A stretch of 64,000 bases of DNA, from contig NZ_JPME01000004.1 in assembly GCF_000732605.1 (NCBI RefSeq), positions 24,659 to 88,658 of the forward strand, in the 5' to 3' direction. The notes below the pieces were generated by a model. The model worked only from the letters and a program-made list of their open reading frames with translations. It did no database searches and was not told the origin of the DNA. The DNA comes from Lacrimispora celerecrescens. Its GTDB lineage: Bacteria; Bacillota; Clostridia; Lachnospirales; Lachnospiraceae. Shown in pieces: positions 36,475-47,297 of this stretch (positions within the stretch are counted from its first letter, which is position 1; the number at the start of each line of letters is the position of its first letter). The position numbers and the translations under genes were made by a program.

Positions 36475-36520
36475 GCCTTAAAACCGTATAATAATCTGAA
36501 TGCGGCTTTAAGGCTTATTT
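36475..36520 (+). terminator. Leader hairpin of the carboxypeptidase gene (possible attenuator)
   Basis: GCCTTAAAACCG pairs with CGGCTTTAAGGC (11 of 12 positions) and is followed by TTATTT. It lies 13-25 bases before the ribosome site and resembles the rny terminator. Confidence 0.5.
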
Positions 36521-36539
36521 CATGTCAGGAGGATGATAC

Positions 36540-37970
36540 GTGAATCGAAATATAAAAGTACTGATTAGCTGCATATTGGTCAGCCAGCTGTTTCTAATGA
36601 CTGTATATGCGAAACCGGACTGGCCGTCTGATACGGGCATCCAGGCGGAAGCCGGGATTGTAATAGACGGGGATTCAGGTGCCGTCATATTTGGCCAGAA
36701 TATCCATGCTCCTTATCCGCCGGCCAGCATAACGAAAATTTTGACTGCTCTTCTTGTTTTGGAGAACGCAAACCTTGACGACATGGTGACCTTTTCAAAG
36801 GATGCCGTTTATAATGTGGAAGATGGCAGCGGAAATAAATTAAATGTGGATACAGGTGACAAGCTTTCGGTAGAAGACTGCCTCTATTCTTTGATCCTCC
36901 ATTCCTGCAACCAGGCAGCCAATGCTCTTGCGGAGCATGTGGCCGGCAGCAGAGATGGATTTGTAACCATGATGAATGAAAAGATACAGAGCCTTGGCTG
37001 TACAGAAAGCCATTTTGACAACCCGTCGGGACTTAATGGAGACAGCCAGTATGTGACTGCCTATGATATGGCGCTCATAGCAAAGGCTGCTTACAGCAAT
37101 AAAAAGCTTGTGGAAATCAGCTCTGCAATCAGCCATAATATCCCTCCTACTAACAATAATCCGGAGGGGCTTACCATATATAACGAGCACCGTCTGGTAA
37201 AGACCAAGGATACAAAGAGTGAATTTTATTGTCCCTCAGCAGTGGCTGGAAAGACTGGATATCTAATTAAGGCCGGAAATACTGTTGTGACCTACGGGGA
37301 GCAGGATGGAAAAAGGCTTATTTCTGTTATTTTAAAAGGAAGCCCAAAGCAATATTTTATCGATAGTAAAACACTTTTGGAATTCGGCTTCAGCCGTTTT
37401 GAAAACTTCCCTGTCACAGGGAATGAAACCAACTATATATCAGGGGAAGAACCTGTAGAAATTAATGGGACATCTTATAAACCCTCTGATCTGGAATTGG
37501 AACCGGACAGCGTCATAACCCTTCCTAAGGGAGGCGAGTTCTCCCAGGCGGATAAGACTCTTGTAACAGAGCTTCCGAAAGGAAGCCCAAAAGGTGCGGT
37601 TGCCATGATCCAATATACTTACAATGACAGAAAGGTGGGCCAGGCCTACTTAATGGAAAAGAAGGCCCCGGAACCAACGAGCCAGGAATCAGAACAGGGT
37701 TCCACAGATGCAAAACCTGTGGAATCAGAAACAAATTCAGGCGGCAATAAAAAATCACCTGATAATAAGGGAAGCAGAGTGCTTACGATAGCAGGAATTG
37801 CTGCTTTTCTTGGACTGGCAGGCGGCGGAACCGGATTTTTCATTTATAAGAAAAAGAAAGAGGCCAGAGAGATTGCTCTCCGAAGAGAAGAGAGAAGGCG
37901 GCGTTTAAAAGCAGAAGGAGCAGAAGAAGCGTTTGATAAGATTCTAAAACAACGCCGAAATAAAAAGTAA
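36540..37970 (+). CDS. Serine-type D-Ala-D-Ala carboxypeptidase (DacF/PBP5 family)
   Basis: Trims pentapeptide side chains of peptidoglycan outside the cell. The 476-residue protein has a signal peptide (cleaved near VYA-K, about 25) and the three penicillin-binding motifs SITK (about 63), SCN (about 120) and KTG (about 239). A PBP5-type C-terminal domain follows, then a Ser/Thr-rich linker and a terminal membrane helix (about 415-437) with a basic tail. The C-terminal helix anchors it instead of the usual amphipathic helix. GTG 36540 follows AGGAGG by 7 bases. Confidence 0.92.
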   Translation: MNRNIKVLISCILVSQLFLMTVYAKPDWPSDTGIQAEAGIVIDGDSGAVIFGQNIHAPYPPASITKILTALLVLENANLDDMVTFSKDAVYNVEDGSGNKLNVDTGDKLSVEDCLYSLILHSCNQAANALAEHVAGSRDGFVTMMNEKIQSLGCTESHFDNPSGLNGDSQYVTAYDMALIAKAAYSNKKLVEISSAISHNIPPTNNNPEGLTIYNEHRLVKTKDTKSEFYCPSAVAGKTGYLIKAGNTVVTYGEQDGKRLISVILKGSPKQYFIDSKTLLEFGFSRFENFPVTGNETNYISGEEPVEINGTSYKPSDLELEPDSVITLPKGGEFSQADKTLVTELPKGSPKGAVAMIQYTYNDRKVGQAYLMEKKAPEPTSQESEQGSTDAKPVESETNSGGNKKSPDNKGSRVLTIAGIAAFLGLAGGGTGFFIYKKKKEAREIALRREERRRRLKAEGAEEAFDKILKQRRNKK

Positions 37971-37991
37971 ACAGTAGAATAAAAGAAAATG

Positions 37992-38023
37992 AAAAGGACC
38001 AGCTGGGGAAGCTGGTCCTTTTT
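37992..38023 (+). terminator. Terminator after the carboxypeptidase gene
   Basis: AAAAGGACCAGC pairs with GCTGGTCCTTTTT around a short loop. Confidence 0.9.
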
Positions 38024-38076
38024 CGGAGAAGGTATTTCGTTTCTTATGGGGTGTAGCAAAAACTATATAATGTATT

Positions 38077-38085
38077 GGGGGGGGG
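38077..38085. repeat. Run of nine G residues
   Basis: A G9 homopolymer in AT-rich intergenic DNA about 190 bases upstream of the arabinose promoter. Confidence 0.8.
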
Positions 38086-38265
38086 TTACATTTATTAATA
38101 TAACTCATTTTTCTGAAAAAGTGTCAACAAACATTCATAAATTTTAAAAATAAAATTGTGCATTTTCTCTTCGTTTATTGAAGGGGTTGTGGAAAAAATA
38201 TAGAAATCCAGAAAGAACACATGCCTTCCTTGTGCGTTCTCTCCCCGGGCGCTTGAGGAATATTT

Positions 38266-38294
38266 TTGTAAAACCTGCCTTCTTGTGGTAAAAT
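38266..38294 (+). promoter_or_regulatory. Promoter of the arabinose operon
   Basis: TTGTAA, a 17-bp spacer and TAAAAT. Transcription would start near 38301, just before the AraR-type operator. Confidence 0.65.
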
Positions 38295-38313
38295 CTATAA
38301 AAACAACTTGTGC

Positions 38314-38329
38314 AATGGTGCGTACAAGT
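38314..38329. promoter_or_regulatory. AraR-type operator
   Basis: AATGGTGCGTACAAGT matches the Bacillus AraR operator ATTTGTACGTACAAAT at 12 of 16 positions. It also sits within a wider AACTTGT/ACAAGTT inverted repeat (38305-38330). Placed just after the transcription start, it suits repression by the araR product at 43858-44958. Confidence 0.6.
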
Positions 38330-38334
38330 TATAG

Positions 38335-39942
<1,608 letters not shown>

Positions 39943-39964
39943 TAGAGGAGAGGGGTATTAAAAC

Positions 39965-41458
39965 ATGGTGAAAAAAGAATATAAATTTTGGTTTGCAACA
40001 GGTTCTCAGGATCTTTACGGTGAGGAATGCTTAAGGGATGTGGCGGAGCATTCCGGGATCATTACGGAAAGGCTGAATGCATCCGAAGCTCTTCCTTATG
40101 AGGTGATTTTAAAACCAGTCCTGATTGATAATACCTCCATACGCAGGCTGTTTCATGATGCTAACAGCGATGAGTCCTGCGCCGGTGTGATTACCTGGAT
40201 GCATACCTTTTCTCCTGCTAAGTCCTGGATTTTAGGGCTTCAGGAGTATCGGAAGCCTTTGCTTCATTTGCACACCCAGTTTAACAGGGAGATTCCCTAT
40301 GATACCATTGATATGGATTTCATGAATGAGAACCAGTCCGCCCACGGCGACCGGGAATTCGGGCATATGGTTACCAGAATGGGGATTCCGAGAAAGGTGA
40401 TCGCAGGTTATTGGGATGAGGAAGAAGTCCAGAGACGGATCGGTTCCTGGATGCGGACCGCAGTGGGAATCATGGAAAGCAGCCATATTCGCGTGGTCCG
40501 GGTTGCGGACAATATGAGAAACGTGGCGGTTACCGAAGGGGATAAGGTGGAAGCCCAGATGAAATTCGGTTGGGAGATCGATGCCTATCCTGTCAATGAA
40601 ATTGCGGATTATGTAAAGGACGTGGCAGCAGGTGATATTTCTTCCCTGGTAGAGGAGTACTATAGCAGATACGAAATTTTAACGGAAGGCATGGACCATG
40701 CGGAGTTTAAGGCCCATGTGGCGGTCCAGGCTCAGATCGAGCTTGGCTTTGAGCGGTTTTTAAAGGATAAGGATTACCAGGCGATAGTCACTCATTTTGG
40801 GGATTTGGGCTCTTTAAAACAGCTTCCCGGTCTTGCCATCCAGCGCCTGATGGAAAAGGGCTATGGCTTCGGGGCGGAAGGAGACTGGAAGACAGCTGCT
40901 ATGGTGCGCCTGATGAAGATCATGACAGAAGGGGCAAAGGATGCAAAGGGAACTTCCTTTATGGAGGATTACACCTACAACCTGGTTCCCGGCAAAGAAG
41001 GGATCTTACAGGCCCATATGCTGGAGGTTTGCCCTACCATTGCGGATGGAACGGTAGGAATCAGGGTAAATCCGCTTTCCATGGGAGAGAGGGAAGCCCC
41101 TGCACGCCTTGTATTTACGGCGAAGGAGGGGAAAGGAATCGCAACATCTCTAATCGACCTGGGCAGCCGTTTTCGCTTGATTATCAACACCGTAAACTGT
41201 AAAAAGACGGAAAAGCCTATGCCAAAGCTTCCGGTCGCCACTGCGTTCTGGACACCTGAGCCAAACCTTACCACAGGAGCGGAGAGTTGGATTTTAGCCG
41301 GAGGCGCTCACCATACGGCCTTCACTTATGATCTGACAGCAGAACAGATGGGGGACTGGGCGGAAGCCATGGGAATTGAAGCTGTTTTCATTGATGAAAA
41401 AACTACCATCAGGGATTTGAAAAATGAGTTGAGATGGAATTCCATATCGTTTCGTTAA
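39965..41458 (+). CDS. araA: L-arabinose isomerase
   Basis: Converts L-arabinose to L-ribulose. The 497-residue protein has the family's start FWFATGSQDLYGEE and metal/active-site segments (TWMHTFSPAKSWI; FMEDYTYNL; LEVCPTIADG). GAGGAGAGGGG precedes the ATG. Second gene of the ara operon; araB follows with its own strong ribosome site after 63 bases. Confidence 0.97.
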   Translation: MVKKEYKFWFATGSQDLYGEECLRDVAEHSGIITERLNASEALPYEVILKPVLIDNTSIRRLFHDANSDESCAGVITWMHTFSPAKSWILGLQEYRKPLLHLHTQFNREIPYDTIDMDFMNENQSAHGDREFGHMVTRMGIPRKVIAGYWDEEEVQRRIGSWMRTAVGIMESSHIRVVRVADNMRNVAVTEGDKVEAQMKFGWEIDAYPVNEIADYVKDVAAGDISSLVEEYYSRYEILTEGMDHAEFKAHVAVQAQIELGFERFLKDKDYQAIVTHFGDLGSLKQLPGLAIQRLMEKGYGFGAEGDWKTAAMVRLMKIMTEGAKDAKGTSFMEDYTYNLVPGKEGILQAHMLEVCPTIADGTVGIRVNPLSMGEREAPARLVFTAKEGKGIATSLIDLGSRFRLIINTVNCKKTEKPMPKLPVATAFWTPEPNLTTGAESWILAGGAHHTAFTYDLTAEQMGDWAEAMGIEAVFIDEKTTIRDLKNELRWNSISFR

Positions 41459-41521
41459 ATAAATAACAAGGACTGTCCTTTAGGAAGGTAAGGGGCGGAC
41501 ATCATACAGGAGGGGGTTCAA

Positions 41522-43120
41522 ATGATGGAAAAACAAATAGCAGCTGCGATCCGGGATGGGAGAACCGCTCTGGGAATAGAGCTTGGCTCCACACGAATTA
41601 AGGCCGTACTGGTAGATGAAGAACATAATCCCATTGCTTCGGGCAGTCATGACTGGGAAAACCAGTATGTAGACGGCGTCTGGACCTATTCCATTCCGGA
41701 TATCTGGGATGGAGTAAGGGAAAGTTATAGAAACATGGCAGAGGAGGTGAAAGAGCGGTATGGGGAGACTCTTACCACCATCGGGGCCATCTGTTTTTCT
41801 GCCATGATGCATGGGTATATGGCATTTGACAAAGAAGGGGAGCTGCTGGTGCCTTTTAGGACCTGGAGAAATACCATGACAGAAGAGGCTTCGGAAAAGC
41901 TGACAAAGCTGTTTTCCTTCCAAATTCCACAGAGGTGGAGCGTTGCCCATCTATATCAGGCAATCCTTAACCAGGAAGAACATGTGCCGCAAATTGATTA
42001 CCTGGTTACCTTAGAAGGCTATGTCCACTGGAAGCTGACGGGTGAACGGGTCCTTGGCATCGGAGACTGTGCAGGGATGTTTCCTGTAAACTGCGCCGCA
42101 AAGGATTTTCATAAGCGTATGATGGAGCAGTTTGATGAACTGGTTGCACCCCGGCAGTTCCCCTGGAAGCTTCGGGATATTATGCCAAGAGTGCTGACGG
42201 CAGGAGAGAGGGCTGGGACTCTTACCGAGGAAGGGGCACGGCTTCTTGATGCCAGTGGAAATTTAAAGTCTGGAATTCCTCTTTGTCCGCCGGAAGGTGA
42301 TGCTGGGACGGGGATGACAGCTACCAACAGTGTGGCAAGAAGAACCGGCAATGTATCCGCAGGTACCAGTGTGTTCGCCATGGTGGTGCTGGAAAAAGAG
42401 CTTTCCAGAGTCTATCCGGAAATCGATATAGTCACCACTCCTGCCGGTGATGCGGTAGCAATGGTTCACTGTAATAACTGCACCTCGGATTTAAATGCCT
42501 GGGTTTCCCTTTTTGAGGAATTTGCGGTTACAATGGGAATGAAAGTCGATAAGAATACCCTGTTTTCCACTCTTTACCAGAAGGCTCTGGAAGGAGACAA
42601 AGATGGGGGAGGCATGCTTTCCTACGGCTACTTGTCCGGAGAGCATATTACCCATTTCGAAGAAGGAAGGCCGTTGTTTGTCCGGACGCCGGAAAGCCGG
42701 TTTAATCTTGCAAACTTTATGAGAGTCCATCTTTATACCGCTTTGGGAGCATTAAAAATGGGAATGGATATCCTCTTTGAGGAAGGAGTCCGGCTTAATG
42801 TGCTTTTAGGCCATGGAGGGCTTTTTAAGACGAAAGAAGTGGGGCAGAGGATCATGGCCGCCGCAATAGGTGTTCCGGTTTCTGTCATGGAAACAGCTGG
42901 TGAAGGAGGGGCCTGGGGAGCTGCACTTTTGGCCTCCTACATGCTTCAAAAGGAGGAGGGGGAATCTCTGGATCATTACCTGGCTGAAAAAGTATTTAAG
43001 GATGACGGGGGAACCAGGCTGGAGCCTGACCCGGAGGATGAAGCAGGCTTCCGGGCCTTTATGGAACGGTACAGAAGTGGACTTTCCATAGAGAGGTCTG
43101 CGGTAGACAACTTGAAATAG
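41522..43120 (+). CDS. araB: Ribulokinase-type FGGY carbohydrate kinase
   Basis: Phosphorylates L-ribulose. The 532-residue protein has the N-terminal phosphate-binding [12 protein letters not shown] and the C-terminal [15 protein letters not shown] and [14 protein letters not shown] motifs of the FGGY/ASKHA kinase fold. Its position between araA and araD supports L-ribulokinase; it is of the clostridial type rather than the classic E. coli AraB. AGGAGGG lies 6-12 bases before ATG 41522. Confidence 0.9.
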   Translation: MMEKQIAAAIRDGRTALGIELGSTRIKAVLVDEEHNPIASGSHDWENQYVDGVWTYSIPDIWDGVRESYRNMAEEVKERYGETLTTIGAICFSAMMHGYMAFDKEGELLVPFRTWRNTMTEEASEKLTKLFSFQIPQRWSVAHLYQAILNQEEHVPQIDYLVTLEGYVHWKLTGERVLGIGDCAGMFPVNCAAKDFHKRMMEQFDELVAPRQFPWKLRDIMPRVLTAGERAGTLTEEGARLLDASGNLKSGIPLCPPEGDAGTGMTATNSVARRTGNVSAGTSVFAMVVLEKELSRVYPEIDIVTTPAGDAVAMVHCNNCTSDLNAWVSLFEEFAVTMGMKVDKNTLFSTLYQKALEGDKDGGGMLSYGYLSGEHITHFEEGRPLFVRTPESRFNLANFMRVHLYTALGALKMGMDILFEEGVRLNVLLGHGGLFKTKEVGQRIMAAAIGVPVSVMETAGEGGAWGAALLASYMLQKEEGESLDHYLAEKVFKDDGGTRLEPDPEDEAGFRAFMERYRSGLSIERSAVDNLK

Positions 43121-43148
43121 TACGGAAAGCAAAAAGGAGGAAGTTGGG

Positions 43149-43847
43149 ATGCTGGAAGAACTGAAAAGGATTGTATACGAGGCAAACATGGAATTGCCCA
43201 AAAGGGGGCTTATCACTTATACCTGGGGAAATGTCAGCGGCATAGACCGGGATCAGGGGCTTTTCGTAATTAAGCCCAGCGGGGTGGATTATGAAGAGCT
43301 GAAGCCTGAGGATATGGTGGTTATGGATCTTGACGGAAATCAGGTAGAGGGGAAATTACGGCCCTCCTCCGATACTGCCACCCATCTGGAGCTCTATAAG
43401 GCATTTAAGGAAATAGGTGGGATCGTTCATACTCATTCACCCATTGCTACAGCCTGGGCCCAGGCAGGGAGGCCCCTTCCCTGCTATGGAACCACCCACG
43501 CAGATTACTTCTACGGGGAGATTCCCTGTGCCAGAAATCTCACGGAGAAAGAGACTCGGGACGGGTATGAGAAGAATACGGGAGCCGTGATCATCGAAAC
43601 CTTTAAGGATAGGAATCCCATGCATGTTCCTGCAGTTTTGTGCAAAAATCATGGGCCCTTTACCTGGGGGACCGATGCGGCAAATGCGGTCCACAATGCC
43701 GTTGTACTAGAGGAAATCGCCAGGATGAACCTTATGACCGAACAGTTGAATCCTTCGGTCTTACCGGCACCCCAGTTTATGCAGGATAAACATTTTATGC
43801 GCAAGCATGGGCCGAATGCATATTACGGCCAGACTAAAGAATCATAA
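43149..43847 (+). CDS. araD: L-ribulose-5-phosphate 4-epimerase
   Basis: Makes D-xylulose 5-phosphate for the pentose-phosphate or phosphoketolase route. The 232-residue class-II aldolase-fold protein shows [19 protein letters not shown], the zinc histidines in [12 protein letters not shown] and [10 protein letters not shown]. Fourth gene of the operon; the araR start follows after 10 bases. Confidence 0.96.
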   Translation: MLEELKRIVYEANMELPKRGLITYTWGNVSGIDRDQGLFVIKPSGVDYEELKPEDMVVMDLDGNQVEGKLRPSSDTATHLELYKAFKEIGGIVHTHSPIATAWAQAGRPLPCYGTTHADYFYGEIPCARNLTEKETRDGYEKNTGAVIIETFKDRNPMHVPAVLCKNHGPFTWGTDAANAVHNAVVLEEIARMNLMTEQLNPSVLPAPQFMQDKHFMRKHGPNAYYGQTKES

Positions 43848-43857
43848 GGAGCCCAAT

Positions 43858-44958
43858 ATGGCGGAGGACAGCGGAAAAGCAAAGTATTATCTGTTGATGG
43901 AAGAACTGAAAAAGGATATTATTTCAGGTAAGCGAAAGCCTGGTGACCGGCTGCCTTCGGAAAATGAACTGTCGGCATCCTGTCATGTAAGCCGCCATAC
44001 GGTGAGAAAAGCACTTTCCATTCTGGAGCAGGAAGGGTTTATTACGGCAGAGCATGGCCGGGGAACCTTTGTTTCCAAAAAGGCGGGAGGAAAAAAGGGA
44101 TCTGGAAATATTGCAGTCATCACCACCTATTTGTCGGATTACATTTTTCCGCGGCTGATCCAGGGAATCGACAGTGTGCTAACGGCAAAGGGGTATAGCA
44201 TTATACTGAAAAATACGGGGAACAGCAGGCTTAAGGAAAGCAGATGTCTGGAAGAAATCCTTGAAAAGGACGTTGACGGGCTCATCATAGAGCCAAGCAA
44301 AAGTGAGATCATGTGCGGTCATAAGGGGCTTTATGAGAAGCTGGATTTTTATCAGATCCCCTATGTATTCATTCAGGGTTGTTATGCCCATATGATGAGC
44401 AAACCTTATATCCTGATGGACGATTGTATGGGTGGGTATCTGGTGACAAAGCATCTGATTGAATTAGGACATCAGTGCATTTTGGGAATATTCAAGGCCG
44501 ATGACAGCCAGGGAAGGGACCGGCACAAAGGCTATGTAAAAGCCCTGCAGGAGGCAGGATTTTCGTATGATCCGGATATGGTTGTCTGGTTCCATACGGA
44601 GGACCGGTCGTCTAAGCCATCTGGTGTGTTAAGGCTTAAGCTGGAAGAAGGAGTGTCCATTGACGGAATCGTATGCTACAATGACCAGATTGCCTTCGAG
44701 ATCATGAAAACAATTGAAAAGTGCGGACTTTCCGTACCTGAGGATATCTCTGTAACTGGCTATGACAATTCCTTTATTGCAGAAAATGGGATTGTGAAGC
44801 TAACCACCATCGCCCACCCCCAGGAACGTCTGGGGGCTATGGCGGCGGAGCTTCTTATAGAAAAGATGAACAATATTCCCGATGAAGAAAGCAGAGTGGA
44901 GCGGATCTTAAAACCGGAGCTGATAATCCGGGAGTCCTGCAAAGACCGTCGGATTTAA
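43858..44958 (+). CDS. araR: AraR-type transcriptional repressor (GntR-LacI hybrid)
   Basis: The 366-residue regulator has a GntR winged helix (about 8-75, with KPGDRLPSENELSASCHVSR and HGRGTFVSKK) fused to a LacI/periplasmic-binding sensor domain (about 80-360). This is the layout of Bacillus AraR, which releases DNA on binding L-arabinose. ATG 43858 has AAGGAG 6 bases upstream. The operator at 38314-38329 implies negative autoregulation of the whole operon. The stop overlaps the stop of the convergent MFS gene by four bases. Confidence 0.93.
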   Translation: MAEDSGKAKYYLLMEELKKDIISGKRKPGDRLPSENELSASCHVSRHTVRKALSILEQEGFITAEHGRGTFVSKKAGGKKGSGNIAVITTYLSDYIFPRLIQGIDSVLTAKGYSIILKNTGNSRLKESRCLEEILEKDVDGLIIEPSKSEIMCGHKGLYEKLDFYQIPYVFIQGCYAHMMSKPYILMDDCMGGYLVTKHLIELGHQCILGIFKADDSQGRDRHKGYVKALQEAGFSYDPDMVVWFHTEDRSSKPSGVLRLKLEEGVSIDGIVCYNDQIAFEIMKTIEKCGLSVPEDISVTGYDNSFIAENGIVKLTTIAHPQERLGAMAAELLIEKMNNIPDEESRVERILKPELIIRESCKDRRI

Positions 44959-46268
44959 ATGGAGACAGATCGGAGTCTTCCCATGTAAAGAACGCATCCA
45001 AGGATCAGGATCCCGGAAAGAAGGAAGAGCAGCTGCATTCCGGTTATGGGAAGTCCCCCTATTTCCAGGGAAGGGAAAACCCTAAGAAGAGAGGCCCCAA
45101 GCAGGGTGGAAAGAAAGCCGCAAAGCCCTGCATAGGAGGAATTGGCGCTTACATATAGCACTCGTTTCTCCGTTGGGGCATAGTGATACTGAAGATTAAA
45201 GACGGATATGGCAATGCCTCCCCAGGCAGCGCCGGACAATGCCTGCAAAATTGGCTGAAGGGTATAACAGGTTTCCGGAGTCATGAAAAGCCAGCTGGCA
45301 TGAACAAGTCCCAGCATTCCCATGGAACAGCGGGCTGCCAAAAGCCAGGAAGTAGCATCGGCCAGACGCCCCCAAAGCCAGGCAGCCAAAACCCGGACGG
45401 TTGAGGAAATGAGGCCCAAAAAGGTAATGTATGTATAATCTAACTTAAGTCCTGTAACCATGTATACGCTGAAAAATGGGCCTGCTATCTGAAGAGCCAG
45501 GTTCCAGAACATATAGGTGAGCATGACCTTCCTGTATTCTCTGTCGGCCAATGGCTTCCATAATGCATCCTGGAGCTTTTGGCGGTGGGGAAGGCTTTCC
45601 GGTTCACTGATCGAGGAGAGGCACCAGAAGTCCATACAGGCGACGAAAAAGACTACGGTCCCTACCACTAAAAATCCGGTCTGTTCCATGGAAAAGCTGC
45701 GGAACCGGTCCATGACCCAGCCCATGATAAGGCTTAAGATGGTGGAAAAGGCAAAAGCAAAGGAATCTTTTGTCCCCAGATAGTTTCCTCTCATATGCTG
45801 GGGAACAAGCTGCAGAATCCAGTTCCCGGTCCCGGTTCCGATAAAGGCTCCAAAAAAATGGGCAGTTCCATAAATACCGATTGCCGCTGCCAGGCGGAGC
45901 CCGGGATTTTTTATAAACAGGGGCACAAAAAAGACCGAAGCCAGAAGAAGCCTGTGAATAAACGAAAAACTGGAAATCAGGCATTTTTTCCGGCAGAGGC
46001 TTTCCAAAAGGATGGAGGAAAACATCTGAAGAGTACAGAGAAGGACCGGGATGGAACCGATGATCCCGTTTATGGAATCCGTGGCTCCCAGTGAATTGGC
46101 ATAGCCGGAGAGGAATGCTCCGGTGGTCAGTGTAACGATTCCGTTGGCACAGCACCCTTCAGCTATAAAGAGTCTTCTGCCTTTGGAAAAATCTGCTTCT
46201 GTCATCGTGGTTCCGCTAAAATAGGTGCGGGACACTTTTTCTTTTAAGAGTAATACAGCTTCAATCAT
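44955..46268 (-). CDS. MFS transporter
   Basis: A 437-residue polytopic protein with about 12 hydrophobic helices and an MFS loop (MDRFRSFS; RLADATSW). Its substrate cannot be read; neighbours suggest a sugar or oligosaccharide. The start is uncertain: ATG 46268 with GGAAG 5 bases upstream is chosen; ATG 46205 is an alternative, and the 46451 start overlaps the divergent AraC gene and is unlikely. It lies divergently from an AraC regulator that may control it. It meets araR tail-to-tail with no terminator between. Confidence 0.8.
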   Translation of the reverse strand: MIEAVLLLKEKVSRTYFSGTTMTEADFSKGRRLFIAEGCCANGIVTLTTGAFLSGYANSLGATDSINGIIGSIPVLLCTLQMFSSILLESLCRKKCLISSFSFIHRLLLASVFFVPLFIKNPGLRLAAAIGIYGTAHFFGAFIGTGTGNWILQLVPQHMRGNYLGTKDSFAFAFSTILSLIMGWVMDRFRSFSMEQTGFLVVGTVVFFVACMDFWCLSSISEPESLPHRQKLQDALWKPLADREYRKVMLTYMFWNLALQIAGPFFSVYMVTGLKLDYTYITFLGLISSTVRVLAAWLWGRLADATSWLLAARCSMGMLGLVHASWLFMTPETCYTLQPILQALSGAAWGGIAISVFNLQYHYAPTEKRVLYVSANSSYAGLCGFLSTLLGASLLRVFPSLEIGGLPITGMQLLFLLSGILILGCVLYMGRLRSVSI

Positions 46269-46442
46269 TGAACTTCCGTGGCATAACTGCCACAATCCCC
46301 TTTTCTTTTTGTTAGATATCTGATATTCTGTTTTTAAAGGTTTGTTTTTCCTCTCTCTATATTGCCAGCATAATGGAAGGGATACAAGAGGAAAAAGAAG
46401 CGAAAAACTGGAGGATTCCGACCGGGGTGACAGGAGGGAATT

Positions 46443-47258
46443 ATGGAACATTATTTAAATTTAAAGGCCGTACTTCCGGTGAGAGCGTTAAATGCAGGAT
46501 ATCTGGTGACCCAAGGAAAGGGACGCCATGCGGATAGGGTCATGGATTCCTTTGAGATCATCTATGTAAATTCCGGGATTCTGGGGATTGCGGAAGAGGA
46601 TATAACATATAACGTGGAGGAAGGGGAAGCACTGATCCTTTTTCCTGGAAGGCATCATTGGGGAACAAGAGAGTTTGAGGAAGATTTAAATTTTTACTGG
46701 CTTCATTTTCATCTGGAAGAAGAGGCTGTGAGGATCGGACGTGATATTATGTCCCTGCCTCAGCTCATCCGGATCAGGAAACCGGAGCAGTTTGAGGAAC
46801 TTTTCCGCCGTTTCATTAAGCGGCAGAATGTCTGCAGGGGGGACCGGACCATCTTAAATCTGGTGCTTTTAGAGTTGCTGTGCGAGCTCAGTGACTCCCT
46901 TTCTCCAATGGAAGTGAACGGGCAGAAGGTGCTTTTGGCAAATCAGGCGGGACAGTATATCAGAAATCATTTTGAAGAGCCTTTATCCTCTTCCATACTG
47001 GCCGATAAGCTGGATTGCAGCCCGGATTACTTAGGACGCGTATACAATGCGGTTTATGGGAAAACTCTTACGGAGGGGATCCACGAGGCACGGCTTAATA
47101 AAGCGTGCAGAATGCTCATAGAGACAAACCAGACTGGAAATGAAATTGCCTACCAGTGCGGATATCAGGATGTGGATTATTTCAGAAGGATTTTCAAGAG
47201 ATATATGGGAATAACACCAAAGGAATACAGACAGACTTATCGTCTGGTGGGAAGATAA
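46443..47258 (+). CDS. AraC-family transcriptional regulator
   Basis: The 271-residue protein has an N-terminal cupin sensor domain (FEIIYVNSG ... FPGRHHWG) and a C-terminal double helix-turn-helix (about 170-268). The latter holds LADKLDCSPDYLGRVY and the signature NEIAYQCGYQDVDYFRRIFK. Such proteins usually activate a nearby sugar gene; the divergent MFS transporter is the likely target. AGGAGGG precedes ATG 46443. Confidence 0.9.
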   Translation: MEHYLNLKAVLPVRALNAGYLVTQGKGRHADRVMDSFEIIYVNSGILGIAEEDITYNVEEGEALILFPGRHHWGTREFEEDLNFYWLHFHLEEEAVRIGRDIMSLPQLIRIRKPEQFEELFRRFIKRQNVCRGDRTILNLVLLELLCELSDSLSPMEVNGQKVLLANQAGQYIRNHFEEPLSSSILADKLDCSPDYLGRVYNAVYGKTLTEGIHEARLNKACRMLIETNQTGNEIAYQCGYQDVDYFRRIFKRYMGITPKEYRQTYRLVGR

Positions 47259-47259
47259 A

Positions 47260-47297
47260 AAAAGCAGCAGGGGAGGGAAGCTCACCTTGCTGCTTTT
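47260..47297. terminator. Shared terminator between two convergent AraC genes
   Basis: AAAAGCAGCA (47260-47269) pairs with TGCTGCTTTT (47288-47297). The 3' arm covers the last codons of the minus-strand AraC gene. Confidence 0.75.
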
